DNA from: Streptomyces sp. SA15
Lineage (GTDB): Bacteria; Actinomycetota; Actinomycetes; Streptomycetales; Streptomycetaceae
Direction of reading: 5' to 3'
DNA length: 43,029 bases
NCBI RefSeq assembly: GCF_002291145.1
Contig: NZ_NTGE01000006.1
Coordinates: forward strand, 1-43,029
Positions 28,228 through 38,481 of this stretch are shown piece by piece. Position numbers and translations under genes: made by a program. Every line of letters starts with the position of its first letter. Within the stretch, counting starts at the first letter, position 1. The notes under the pieces were generated by a model, which was not told the DNA's origin, searched no databases, and saw nothing but the letters and a program-made list of their open reading frames with translations.

Positions 28228-28254
28228 GTCGAACGGGAGACCCCCGGATCGACA
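28228..28254 (-). promoter_or_regulatory. Candidate ECF42 promoter of the DGPF-sigma operon
   Basis: On the minus strand TGTCGA (28249-28254), 17-base spacer, CGAC (28228-28231), about 90 bases upstream of the DGPF start. This fits the ECF42 promoter motif I recall (TGTCGA ... CGA), implying autoregulation. Confidence 0.75.
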
Positions 28255-28288
28255 CGCTCGCCGGATTTCTTCGAAGAATCTTCTCGGA

Positions 28289-29344
28289 TCACCGCAGTGA
28301 CGCCCACAACTCCCTGGCCTCCGGCTCGTCCGCCACCACCCGGTTCCGGTCCGACGGCGCCGGCAGCACCGGCATCGTCACCGTCGTCACCCCGTCCGTC
28401 GGCAGACCCCGCAGGCTCTCGCCGAGGCGTATCAGCTCGGTCAGGGAGTCGAGGCCGGTGTCGGTGGTGAGGCTGCCGGTGACGGCGTCGGCGACCCGGT
28501 ACAGCTTGGCGGGGTCGGACAGCAGGTTCGTCGCGGAGATCTGCTCCAGCAGCGCCTTCACCAGCTTGTGCTGGAGGCCTATGCGGCCGAGGTCGCTGCC
28601 GTCGCCGATGCCGTGCCGGGTGCGGGCCAGGGCGAGGGCCTGCGCGCCGTCGAGGTCATGGGTGCCGGCCTCCAGCTTCAGGTGGCTGTCCTCGTCGTCG
28701 ATGTCCTCGTCCGTGGTGACGGTGACCCCGCCGAGCGCGTCCACCAGCCGCGCGAAACCGGCGAAGTCGATCTCGATGTAGTGGTCCATGCGCACGTCGG
28801 TGATCGACTCGACGGTCTTGACCGCGCACACCGGCCCGCCCACCGAGTACGCGTTGTTGAACATGGAGTTGTACGCCACCGACGTCGACCCCCCGGACGG
28901 CAGCGGGCAGGACGGGCGGGTGACGAGCGTGTCGCGCGGGATGCTGACCACGGTCGCCTTCGTACGGCCCGCGTCGAGGTGCACGACCATCGCCGTGTCG
29001 GAGCGGGCGCCCTCGCTGTCGCCGCCGCCGAGTGCCTGGTTCTCCTTGCCGCTGCGCGAGTCCGAGCCCAGGACCAGGATGTTCAGGGACCCGGTGGGCA
29101 GCGGCGAGGCGGAGACCGTACCGGACGGGGTCGGTGTCGTCACCGCCTTCGGCGGGCGGTCGTCGCCGAGCGCGTTGTTGATGTCGACGCTCTTGATGTT
29201 GCTGTTCAGGTGCCAGTACGCCCAGCCCGCCGCGGCGGCGCCCAGTACCAGTGCGCCCGCGAGAGCGAGACCGGCGGCCTTGAACGCTCTCGACCGCCGG
29301 CCCCTTCGTCTGCCCTCGTCGCCGTTCTCCGCGTGTCCGGTCAC
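28289..29344 (-). CDS. LytR-CpsA-Psr (LCP) family cell-wall ligase
   Basis: 351 residues. A basic N-terminus and one membrane helix (about 22-43) place the LCP domain (about 85-255) outside. Conserved pieces are NILVLGSDSR, SDTAMVVHLDAGRTKATVVS followed by IPRDTLV (the catalytic Arg pair), HYIEIDFAGFARLVDALGGV and ALALARTRHG. LCP enzymes attach undecaprenyl-linked glycopolymers such as teichoic acids to peptidoglycan. GTG 29344 fits the domain start but lacks a good ribosome site. Single gene; the ECF42 operon is downstream with its own promoter. Confidence 0.92.
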   Translation of the reverse strand: MTGHAENGDEGRRRGRRSRAFKAAGLALAGALVLGAAAAGWAYWHLNSNIKSVDINNALGDDRPPKAVTTPTPSGTVSASPLPTGSLNILVLGSDSRSGKENQALGGGDSEGARSDTAMVVHLDAGRTKATVVSIPRDTLVTRPSCPLPSGGSTSVAYNSMFNNAYSVGGPVCAVKTVESITDVRMDHYIEIDFAGFARLVDALGGVTVTTDEDIDDEDSHLKLEAGTHDLDGAQALALARTRHGIGDGSDLGRIGLQHKLVKALLEQISATNLLSDPAKLYRVADAVTGSLTTDTGLDSLTELIRLGESLRGLPTDGVTTVTMPVLPAPSDRNRVVADEPEARELWASLR

Positions 29345-29437
29345 GAGAGGAACGTAAGTCCGAATTATTAGGAGAGTGTTAGGGACGAGATCGCGAGACT
29401 GTTTTCTTCGGAAATTCTCATACTTCTCCGGCCCCAC

Positions 29438-31952
<2,515 letters not shown>

Positions 31953-32012
31953 GGCGGCGATCGTATCCCTGCACGGCCTCTTGACGAACCCTTCTCTCCG
32001 CCCTAGGTTCCC

Positions 32013-32043
32013 AAAACATTCGAATCGTATCTCGAAACATTCG
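32013..32043. promoter_or_regulatory. Two operator half-repeats before the GH3 gene
   Basis: AAACATTCG occurs at 32014-32022 and 32035-32043, exactly 21 bp (two helix turns) apart; the second is within CGAAACATTCG, one change from the CGAAACTTTCG palindrome at the xylanase. Likely binding site of the divergent LacI regulator. Confidence 0.75.
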
Positions 32044-32074
32044 CGAGAGGGCCATCCACCCCGACAGGAGTTTC

Positions 32075-34387
32075 ATGACCACCGCGCCCTGGCGTGACCC
32101 CGCCCTGCCCGCCGCCGCCCGCGTCGACGACCTCCTCTCCCGGATGACCCTGGAGGAGAAGACCGCCCAGCTGTACGGCGTGTGGGTGGGCGCCACCACG
32201 GACGGCGACGAAGTCGCCCCCCTCCAGCGCGAAATGACCGCCGATTACGACTGGGAAGAGCTGATCTCCCAAGGCCTGGGCCAGCTCACCCGCCCCTTCG
32301 GCACCGCTCCCGTCGACCCGGCGCTGGGCGCGCAGGCGCTGGCCCGCGCCCAGCGCCGCATCACCGAGGCCGGCCGCTTCGGCATCCCCGCGATCGCCCA
32401 CGAGGAGTGCCTGGCCGGCTTCACGGCCTGGCAGGCGACGGCCTATCCGGTCCCGCTCGCCTGGGGCGCCACCTTCGACCCCGCCCTGGTCGAGGAGATG
32501 GCCCGGCGTATCGGCCACGACCTGCGCTCGGTCGGCGTCCACCAGGGCCTCGCCCCGGTCCTGGACGTCGTACGGGATCCGCGCTGGGGCCGGGTGGAGG
32601 AGACCATCGGCGAGGACCCGTACCTGGTCGGTACGGTCGCCGCCGCCTACGTCCGCGGCCTGGAATCCACCGGCATCATCGCCACCCTCAAGCACTTCGC
32701 CGGGTACGCCTCCTCTGCCGGCGCCCGCAACCTGGCCCCGGTGCGGGCCGGGATCCGCGAGTTCGCGGACGTGACGCTCCCGCCGTTCGAGCTGGCCCTG
32801 CGCGAGGGCGGCGCCCGCTCGGTGATGGCCGCGTACACCGACACGGACGGCGTCCCGGCGTCCGCGGACCCCACCCTGCTCACCGAACTCCTGCGCGAGC
32901 AGTGGGGTTTCACCGGCACGGTGGTGGCCGACTACTTCGGCGTCGGCTTCCTGCAGACCCTGCACCGGGTGGCGGGAACCGAGGCGGAGGCCGCCCATGC
33001 GGCGCTGACGGCGGGCATCGACGTGGAACTCCCGACGCTCAAGTGCTACGGCAAACCGCTGCTGGAGGCGGTCCGGACGGGCGAGGTCCCGGAGTCCCTG
33101 ATCGACCGGGCGGCCCACCGGGTCCTGCTCCAGAAGTGCGAACTGGGCCTGCTGGACGAGGGCTGGGAGCCGGAGCCGACCGGGGCCGTCAACCTCGACT
33201 CGGCCGCGAACCGCGCACTGGCCCGCCGCCTCGCCGAGGAGTCGGTCGTCCTGCTGGACAACCCGGACGTCCTGCTGCCGCTGGCCCCGGACACTCGTAT
33301 CGCGGTGGTCGGCCCGAGGGCGGCGGACGCGTTGGCGATGCTCGGCTGCTACTCCTTCCCGTCCCACGTCCTCGCCCACCACCCCGAGGTCCCGACGGGC
33401 ATCGACATCCCCACCCTGCTGGACTCCCTCCGGGCCGAACTCCCGGACGCGAAGGTCACGTTCGCGGAGGGCTGCGGGGTCTCGGACCCGGACACCGCTG
33501 GCTTCGAGGAGGCGGTGGCGCGGACGGCCGAGGCGGACGTGTGCGTGGCGGTGCTGGGCGACCGGGCGGGCCTGTTCGGGCGGGGCACGTCGGGGGAGGG
33601 CTGCGACGCGACGGACCTGCGACTTCCGGGCGCGCAGGCGGAGTTGCTGGACACGTTGGTGGGGACGGGAGTCCCGGTGGTCCTGGTCCTGCTGACCGGC
33701 CGTCCTTACGCGCTCGGCCGCTGGGACGGCCGCCTCGCCGCCGTCGTCCAGGCCTTCTTCCCGGGGGAGGAGGGCGGCCCGGCGGTCGCGGGAGTGCTGT
33801 CAGGCCGCGTGAACCCGTCGGGGAGGTTGCCGGTGAGCATTCCCCGGGTCCCCGGCGGCCAGCCCTGGACGTACCTCCAGCCCCCGCTGGGCCTGCGGGT
33901 CGAGGTCAGCAACCTCGACCCGACACCGCTGTACCCCTTCGGCCACGGGCGCGCGTACACGGACTTCGTGTGGGAGGACTTCACGGGCGGCACCGAGCCC
34001 GCGGAGATCGGCACGGACGGTTCGTACGACCTCTCGCTGACGGTCCGCAACGCGGGCGACCGCACGGGCGCCGAGGTCGTCCAGCTGTACCTGCACGATC
34101 CGGTGGCATCGGTGACCCGGCCGGATGTCCGCCTGATCGGTTATCAGCGCGTGGAGCTGGCGCCGGGGGAGACGAGCCGGGTGACCTTCCGCTTCCACAC
34201 AGATCTCTCGGCGTTCACCGACCGCTCAGGCCGGCGGGTGGTTGAGCCAGGCGCCCTCGAACTACGGTTGGCGGCGTCCAGCGCGGACGTACGCCACACG
34301 GCACGGCTCAGACTCACCGGACCTCTCCGGGTGCTCGGCCCCGACCGGAGGTTGCGGTGCGGGACGGAGGTGTCGGGGGTGGCGTGA
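32075..34387 (+). CDS. GH3 glycosidase, probable beta-xylosidase (cytoplasmic)
   Basis: 770 residues with no signal peptide, so it acts on imported oligosaccharides. The (beta/alpha)8 domain (about 15-380) has LAPVLDVVRDPRWGRVEET, KHFAGY (206-211) and the nucleophile Asp286 in VVADYFG. The alpha/beta sandwich (about 400-600) carries the loop GRGTSGEGCD, expected to hold the acid/base. An FN3-like domain closes the protein (about 655-745, TVRNAGDRTGAEVVQLYLHD). Position beside a xylanase and LacI gene argues for xylo-oligosaccharides, but GH3 specificity is broad (beta-glucosidase possible). AGGAG precedes the ATG. Confidence 0.93.
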   Translation: MTTAPWRDPALPAAARVDDLLSRMTLEEKTAQLYGVWVGATTDGDEVAPLQREMTADYDWEELISQGLGQLTRPFGTAPVDPALGAQALARAQRRITEAGRFGIPAIAHEECLAGFTAWQATAYPVPLAWGATFDPALVEEMARRIGHDLRSVGVHQGLAPVLDVVRDPRWGRVEETIGEDPYLVGTVAAAYVRGLESTGIIATLKHFAGYASSAGARNLAPVRAGIREFADVTLPPFELALREGGARSVMAAYTDTDGVPASADPTLLTELLREQWGFTGTVVADYFGVGFLQTLHRVAGTEAEAAHAALTAGIDVELPTLKCYGKPLLEAVRTGEVPESLIDRAAHRVLLQKCELGLLDEGWEPEPTGAVNLDSAANRALARRLAEESVVLLDNPDVLLPLAPDTRIAVVGPRAADALAMLGCYSFPSHVLAHHPEVPTGIDIPTLLDSLRAELPDAKVTFAEGCGVSDPDTAGFEEAVARTAEADVCVAVLGDRAGLFGRGTSGEGCDATDLRLPGAQAELLDTLVGTGVPVVLVLLTGRPYALGRWDGRLAAVVQAFFPGEEGGPAVAGVLSGRVNPSGRLPVSIPRVPGGQPWTYLQPPLGLRVEVSNLDPTPLYPFGHGRAYTDFVWEDFTGGTEPAEIGTDGSYDLSLTVRNAGDRTGAEVVQLYLHDPVASVTRPDVRLIGYQRVELAPGETSRVTFRFHTDLSAFTDRSGRRVVEPGALELRLAASSADVRHTARLRLTGPLRVLGPDRRLRCGTEVSGVA

Positions 34388-34420
34388 TCCGGCACGGCGA
34401 GTTGCTGCTGGAGCTCTCGG

Positions 34421-34678
34421 TCAGCCGTCGGCCACCGGCTCGAACCGCCACCGATGCACCGCCCGGGTGACCAACTCAGCGTCTGGCTCGGGCAGTTCGG
34501 GCAGCTCGGCGTCGTATGGCGCGTCCCACCAGGTGATGACCAGGACCCGGTCCTGCGGCGCCCGGAAGGTCTCCCGGCGCAGGGGCTTCCCGGAGAGCTC
34601 CTGCGCCCGGATCCAGGCCAGCAGCTCCCGCCCCCGCCCTTCCACAGCCCGGGCCTCCCACATCAACGCGACCGTCAC
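34421..34678 (-). CDS. Small conserved-looking protein coupled to tsaD, function unknown
   Basis: 85 residues starting at GTG 34678, whose TG is shared with the tsaD stop (GTGA overlap), so it is translated after tsaD by re-initiation. The sequence ([36 protein letters not shown]) suggests a ferredoxin-like dimeric alpha/beta barrel of antibiotic-monooxygenase size, but no catalytic residues are evident. I do not recognise the family. Part of the t6A operon by position. Confidence 0.75.
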   Translation of the reverse strand: MTVALMWEARAVEGRGRELLAWIRAQELSGKPLRRETFRAPQDRVLVITWWDAPYDAELPELPEPDAELVTRAVHRWRFEPVADG

Positions 34679-35760
34679 GAGTACAGGTTCTCCTTGCTGA
34701 CCTCGTGCACGTGATCGTGGCCGGGGACGTGCGGTTCCGTCACCGGCAGGGACGAGTCCGCCGGCAGGTCCCAGCTGGACGCGGGCCGGTTCCGCGCCAC
34801 CATCTCCGCACCCAGCGCGGCCACCATCGCCCCGTTGTCCGTGCACAGCTTGGGCCGCGGCACCCGCAGCCGGATCCCGGCCGCCTCGCACCGCTCATCG
34901 GCCAGCGCCCGCAGCCGCGAGTTGGCGGCCACGCCGCCGCCGATCATCAGGTGGTCGACGCCCTCGTCCTTGCAGGCCCGTACGGCCTTCCGGGTCAGCA
35001 CGTCCACGACCGCCTCCTGGAAGGAGGCCGCCACATCACGCACCGGGACCTCCTCCCCCGCCGCCCGCTTCGCCTCGATCCAGCGGGCCACGGCCGTCTT
35101 CAGGCCGGAGAAGGAGAAGTCGTACGCGGGGTCGCGCGGGCCGGTCAGACCGCGCGGGAACGCGATGGCCGAGGGATCGCCCTCGCGCGCGTACCGGTCG
35201 ATGACCGGCCCGCCCGGGAAGCCCAGGTTCAGCACACGGGCGATCTTGTCGAAGGCCTCCCCCGCCGCGTCGTCGATCGTCGCGCCCATCGGCCGTACGT
35301 CGGAGGTGATGTCCGAGGACAGCAGCAGCGACGAGTGCCCGCCGGACACCAGCAGCGCCATCGTCGGCTCCGGCAGAGCGCCGTGCTCCAGCTGGTCCAC
35401 GCAGATGTGGGAGGCGAGGTGGTTGACGCCGTAGAGCGGCTTGCCCAGCGCATAGGCGTACGCCTTCGCCGCCGAGACGCCGACCAGCAGGGCCCCGGCA
35501 AGGCCCGGACCGGCGGTGACCGCGATGCCGTCCAGGTCCCGCGCGCTCACCCCCGCCTCTTTCAGCGCGCGGTCGATGGTCGGCACCATCGCTTCGAGGT
35601 GCGCCCTGCTGGCCACTTCCGGCACGACCCCGCCGAAACGGGCGTGCTCGTCGACGCTGGACGCGACGGCGTCGGCCAGCAGGGTGTTGCCCCGGACGAT
35701 GCCGACGCCGGTCTCGTCGCAGGAGGTCTCGATGCCGAGGACGAGTGGTTCGTCAGCCAT
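34675..35760 (-). CDS. tsaD: tRNA N6-threonylcarbamoyladenosine transferase TsaD
   Basis: 361 residues of the Kae1/Qri7 ASKHA family. It transfers the threonylcarbamoyl group to A37 of ANN-decoding tRNAs together with TsaB and TsaE. Motifs: [13 protein letters not shown] at the N-terminus, the iron ligands His114 and His118 (NHLASHI), [32 protein letters not shown] and the C-terminal metal Asp in CTDNGAM. It overlaps rimI by 8 bp upstream and the small gene downstream by 4. The last about 40 residues ([17 protein letters not shown]) form a His-containing tail. Confidence 0.97.
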   Translation of the reverse strand: MADEPLVLGIETSCDETGVGIVRGNTLLADAVASSVDEHARFGGVVPEVASRAHLEAMVPTIDRALKEAGVSARDLDGIAVTAGPGLAGALLVGVSAAKAYAYALGKPLYGVNHLASHICVDQLEHGALPEPTMALLVSGGHSSLLLSSDITSDVRPMGATIDDAAGEAFDKIARVLNLGFPGGPVIDRYAREGDPSAIAFPRGLTGPRDPAYDFSFSGLKTAVARWIEAKRAAGEEVPVRDVAASFQEAVVDVLTRKAVRACKDEGVDHLMIGGGVAANSRLRALADERCEAAGIRLRVPRPKLCTDNGAMVAALGAEMVARNRPASSWDLPADSSLPVTEPHVPGHDHVHEVSKENLYS

Positions 35761-36265
35761 GGATCTCGGTTCCTTGTACTGAAGTGGAAGGGTCGGTCAG
35801 GCGCATCACCAGGGCGTCCACGTTGCCCGGCTGGTAGTAGCCGCGCCGGAACCCGATGGCCTCGAAGCCGAAGCGCTCGTAGAGCTTCTGGGCGCGGACG
35901 TTGTCGATCCGGCACTCCAGCATCACTTCGGCGCAATCGAAGGCCGTCGCGGCCCGCAGCAGCTCGGTCAGCAGCCGTCCGCCGAGACCGGTGCCCTGGT
36001 GGTCGCGGGCGACGGCGATCGTCTGGATGTCGGCCTGGTCCCCCGAGGAGGCCAGACCCGCGTACCCCACGATGCGTTCGCCCTGCTCGGCCACCAGGTA
36101 CCGCCGCGTCGCCTCCGGACCGCGCGCGTGCGCCAGCTCGGACCAGAACATGCCCCGCGACCAGGTGTCCTCGGGGAAGAGGTCCCGTTCGAGTTCGAGC
36201 ACGGGGTCGATGTCCCACCAGCGCATCTCGCGCAGCCGGGGGGGCACGGTCGTCGATTCGGTCAC
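35753..36265 (-). CDS. rimI: Ribosomal protein S18-alanine N-acetyltransferase RimI
   Basis: 170 residues, GNAT fold. The acetyl-CoA loop is [15 protein letters not shown], the product end [20 protein letters not shown] with the catalytic Tyr, and [20 protein letters not shown] at the N-terminus is typical of RimI. Acetylates an N-terminal alanine of S18 or other proteins. Between tsaB and tsaD with overlaps of 4 and 8 bp: one tightly coupled operon. Confidence 0.94.
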   Translation of the reverse strand: MTESTTVPPRLREMRWWDIDPVLELERDLFPEDTWSRGMFWSELAHARGPEATRRYLVAEQGERIVGYAGLASSGDQADIQTIAVARDHQGTGLGGRLLTELLRAATAFDCAEVMLECRIDNVRAQKLYERFGFEAIGFRRGYYQPGNVDALVMRLTDPSTSVQGTEIHG

Positions 36266-36918
36266 TTGGGGGTGACCACCTTGTAGTTCTTGGGGACCTG
36301 GGCGTCCGGACGGCGGAGGTACAGGGGCCGGGGCGCCGGGAGTTCCTCGCCGGCGGCCAGTCTCTCGGCGGCCAGAGCCGCCATCGCCGCGGCCGACACG
36401 TGCTCGGGCTCGTGGGCGCTGGGGAAGGTGTCCGGATACAGCAGCGCGCCCGCGCCGACCGCGGGCAGTCCGGCCACCTGGTCGGCGATGTCGGCGGGCC
36501 GGGCGACGGCCGGGTCGGTCAGCCGCGTGCGCGAGTCGGCGTACTTCGCCCAGTAGACCTCCTTGCGGCGGGCGTCGGTCGCCACGACGAAGGGGCCCTT
36601 CTCGATGTCGGCCGCGTACGCGAGGCCGTCAAGGGTGCACACGCCGTACACGGGCACACCGAGCGCGAGCCCGAAGGTGTCCGCGGTCATCAGGCCGACG
36701 CGCAGCCCGGTGTAGGGGCCGGGGCCGATGCCGACGACGATGCCGGTGACGGCGTCCAGCTTGAGACCGGCCTCGGCGAGCACACGGTCGACGGCAGGCA
36801 GCAGCAGCTCGCCGTGCCGGCGCGCGTCCACCTGGCTCGACGAGGCGATGACGTCCGTACCGTCGTGCAGGGCGACGGTCACGGCGGGGGTGGCGGTATC
36901 CAGAGCGAGCAAGAGCAC
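36262..36918 (-). CDS. tsaB: t6A complex scaffold protein TsaB
   Basis: 218 residues, an ASKHA-fold paralogue of TsaD lacking its metal site. LLLALDTATPAVTVAL, the GPGPYTGLRVG loop and LAYAADIEKGPFVVATDARR are typical. It bridges TsaD and TsaE in the t6A synthesis complex. GTG start at 36918. First gene of the tsaB-rimI-tsaD unit; tsaE, usually adjacent, is 1 kb away behind two intervening small genes. Confidence 0.95.
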   Translation of the reverse strand: MLLLALDTATPAVTVALHDGTDVIASSSQVDARRHGELLLPAVDRVLAEAGLKLDAVTGIVVGIGPGPYTGLRVGLMTADTFGLALGVPVYGVCTLDGLAYAADIEKGPFVVATDARRKEVYWAKYADSRTRLTDPAVARPADIADQVAGLPAVGAGALLYPDTFPSAHEPEHVSAAAMAALAAERLAAGEELPAPRPLYLRRPDAQVPKNYKVVTPK

Positions 36919-37026
36919 GCAAACAGCCTACGGCTCATCAGGCCGCGGCAACGCCGCCCAGGTGAGGCGGTCACCTGCTGCTACCGTCGCCACGAAGCAA
37001 GGTGTACGACGACGAGGTGGGCGACC

Positions 37027-37581
37027 GTGGCAAGCAGCAGCGCCGGATTCGTGACGGGGCTCACCGTGGCGGCCCTCGCGACCGTCGGCTTCCTCGCCTA
37101 CCAGGCCACGGCGACCGTCCCCGCCGACCTCGGCAAGCCGCGCGCGGGCAGCCCGCCCGCGGTGTCCGCCTCGAAGGCGCCCCGGACCGGGCAGAACCCC
37201 GCCGCGCCGCCCGCCGGGTCCGGTACGGGCGAACGGGTCGTGTACTCGGTGGGCAAGGACCGGGTCTGGCTGGTCGGCCCGGGCGAGAAGGTCACCCGCA
37301 TGTTCGACGTCACCCCCGGCACCGTCGACCCGGCGCCGGGCACCTACACGGTCACGTCCCGCTCGAGCGCGGTGACCGGCACCGACGGCACCCCCATCGT
37401 GCACGTCGTCCGCTTCACCACCGTGAACGACGTGACCATCGGCTTCAGCGCGGCGGTCGACGGCTCGATGCCCGTGCCCGACCCGGCCGTGCGGACGGGC
37501 GGAATCCGCGAGTCACGGGCGGACGGCCACGCGATGTGGCTGTTCGCGACGGTGGGCGCGAAGGTCGTCGTGATCCGCTAG
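37027..37581 (+). CDS. Membrane-anchored or secreted protein of unknown function
   Basis: 184 residues from GTG 37027 (GAGGTGGG site). A hydrophobic segment (about 8-28) acts as signal anchor, then a Pro/Ala linker and one beta-rich domain (about 68-184: ERVVYSVGKDRVWLVGPGEK, GTYTVTSRSSAVTGTDGTP, FTTVNDVTIGFSAAVDGSMP). The layout recalls an L,D-transpeptidase (YkuD) fold but the HGxxC-type catalytic motif is absent, so it may be a degenerate relative. It is the only plus-strand gene within the tsa region, splitting tsaB from tsaE. Confidence 0.8.
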   Translation: MASSSAGFVTGLTVAALATVGFLAYQATATVPADLGKPRAGSPPAVSASKAPRTGQNPAAPPAGSGTGERVVYSVGKDRVWLVGPGEKVTRMFDVTPGTVDPAPGTYTVTSRSSAVTGTDGTPIVHVVRFTTVNDVTIGFSAAVDGSMPVPDPAVRTGGIRESRADGHAMWLFATVGAKVVVIR

Positions 37582-37588
37582 CCAGGCG

Positions 37589-37765
37589 CTACGCGGCTTT
37601 CGGGTGCTCCGCGGGCCGCTCGACCGTCCCGGGGTCGGGTACGCGCGGCGGCGTCGAGATCACGTGCGCGGCGGCGCACGACGCCAGCAGGTCTCGCATG
37701 GATACGCCGGCGACGACCGCATACGGCTGCGGCGGTGACTGCGGCTTGCTCTCGTTGGCCGACAT
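37589..37765 (-). CDS. 58-residue protein of unknown function
   Basis: MSANESKPQSPPQPYAVVAG then a short amphipathic stretch (VSMRDLLASCAAAHVI) and a Pro/charged tail. Reality is supported by a perfect GGAGG site five bases before ATG 37765 and a 24-bp palindrome just upstream. No membrane helix and no known domain; one Cys. It could be a peptide precursor or a small regulator. It converges on the plus-strand gene with 7 bp between stops. Confidence 0.72.
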   Translation of the reverse strand: MSANESKPQSPPQPYAVVAGVSMRDLLASCAAAHVISTPPRVPDPGTVERPAEHPKAA

Positions 37766-37792
37766 GGACGCCTCCTGAAGTTCGGGGGCGGG

Positions 37793-37816
37793 CGTAGTTA
37801 GGTACACCTAACTACG
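37793..37816 (-). promoter_or_regulatory. 24-bp palindromic operator before the 58-residue gene
   Basis: Arms CGTAGTTAGGT and ACCTAACTACG are perfectly complementary around two bases. It lies 28-51 bases before the start codon, where a repressor would cover the promoter. The TTAGGT/ACCTAA halves match the Streptomyces iron box (DmdR/IdeR), but with a 2-base spacer instead of 7. Confidence 0.85.
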
Positions 37817-37917
37817 GACTGGATACCATGTGACCACGGCCAAGACGCCGAACGCAACATCTTGCCGACGCCTTGTCGGAACATTCATGGGTCCGTCCCA
37901 TTCATGAGTCACCCTCA

Positions 37918-37972
37918 TGAGTCAGGCGGAGCATTCCTGAGTCAGGCGGAGCATTCCTGGAGTCAGGCGGAC
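37918..37972. repeat. 20-bp tandem repeats at the tsaE 3' end
   Basis: TGAGTCAGGCGGAGCATTCC twice in tandem (37918-37937, 37938-37957), then TGGAGTCAGGCGGA, the tsaE terminal region. Shorter relatives (CATTCATGGGTC, CATTCATGAGTC) lie just before. The array appears to be duplicated from the gene end. Confidence 0.85.
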
Positions 37973-38481
37973 AGCACGCTCAGGTCCACCGCCGCCCACC
38001 GCTCCCCCAGCCCGGTGAGCGTCACGTGCCGTACCTCGTCCGTGGTGTCTCCGACGGCCCGGTGGATGACGACCTCCAGCCGGTCGTCGGTCAGCTCCTC
38101 GACCTTGCCCTCGCCCCACTCCACGACGATCACCGACTCGGGCAGCGAGACGTCGAGGTCGAGGTCCTCCATCTCGTCCAGCCCGCCGCCCAGGCGGTAC
38201 GCGTCGACGTGGACCAGGGGCGGGCCCTCACCGAGGGAAGGGTGCACGCGGGCGATCACGAAGGTCGGGGAGGTGACCGCCCCCCGCACCCCGAGGCCCT
38301 CGCCCAGTCCCCGGGTCAGCGTCGTCTTGCCCGCGCCGAGCTCCCCGGTGAGCATCACGAGGTCACCGGCGCGCAGCAGCTTGGCGAGACGTCGTCCCAG
38401 GTCACGCATCTGCTCGGGGGAGGTGACGGTCAGTTCGGTCTCAGCCGGGTCGTGCGGTGCTGCTGGTGCTTCCATAACCAC
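37963..38481 (-). CDS. tsaE: t6A synthesis ATPase TsaE
   Basis: 172 residues (or 170 from ATG 38475). P-loop GELGAGKTT (46-54), SPTFVIARVH, HVDAYRLG and the VIVVEWGEGKVE strand match TsaE, the ATPase that resets the TsaBD complex. The GTG or ATG start lies within the 3' end of the hydrolase gene (41-bp overlap), so the two are translationally coupled. Its stop is followed by tandem copies of its own 3' end. Confidence 0.95.
   Translation of the reverse strand: MVMEAPAAPHDPAETELTVTSPEQMRDLGRRLAKLLRAGDLVMLTGELGAGKTTLTRGLGEGLGVRGAVTSPTFVIARVHPSLGEGPPLVHVDAYRLGGGLDEMEDLDLDVSLPESVIVVEWGEGKVEELTDDRLEVVIHRAVGDTTDEVRHVTLTGLGERWAAVDLSVLSA

Noticed and set aside
37027..37581. Functional L,D-transpeptidase
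   Set aside because: No catalytic Cys or HGxxC-type motif, so only a possible fold relation is stated.
37793..37816. Canonical iron box (DmdR/IdeR site)
   Set aside because: Half-sites match but the spacer is 2 instead of 7 bases, half a helix turn off; kept only as an unidentified operator.
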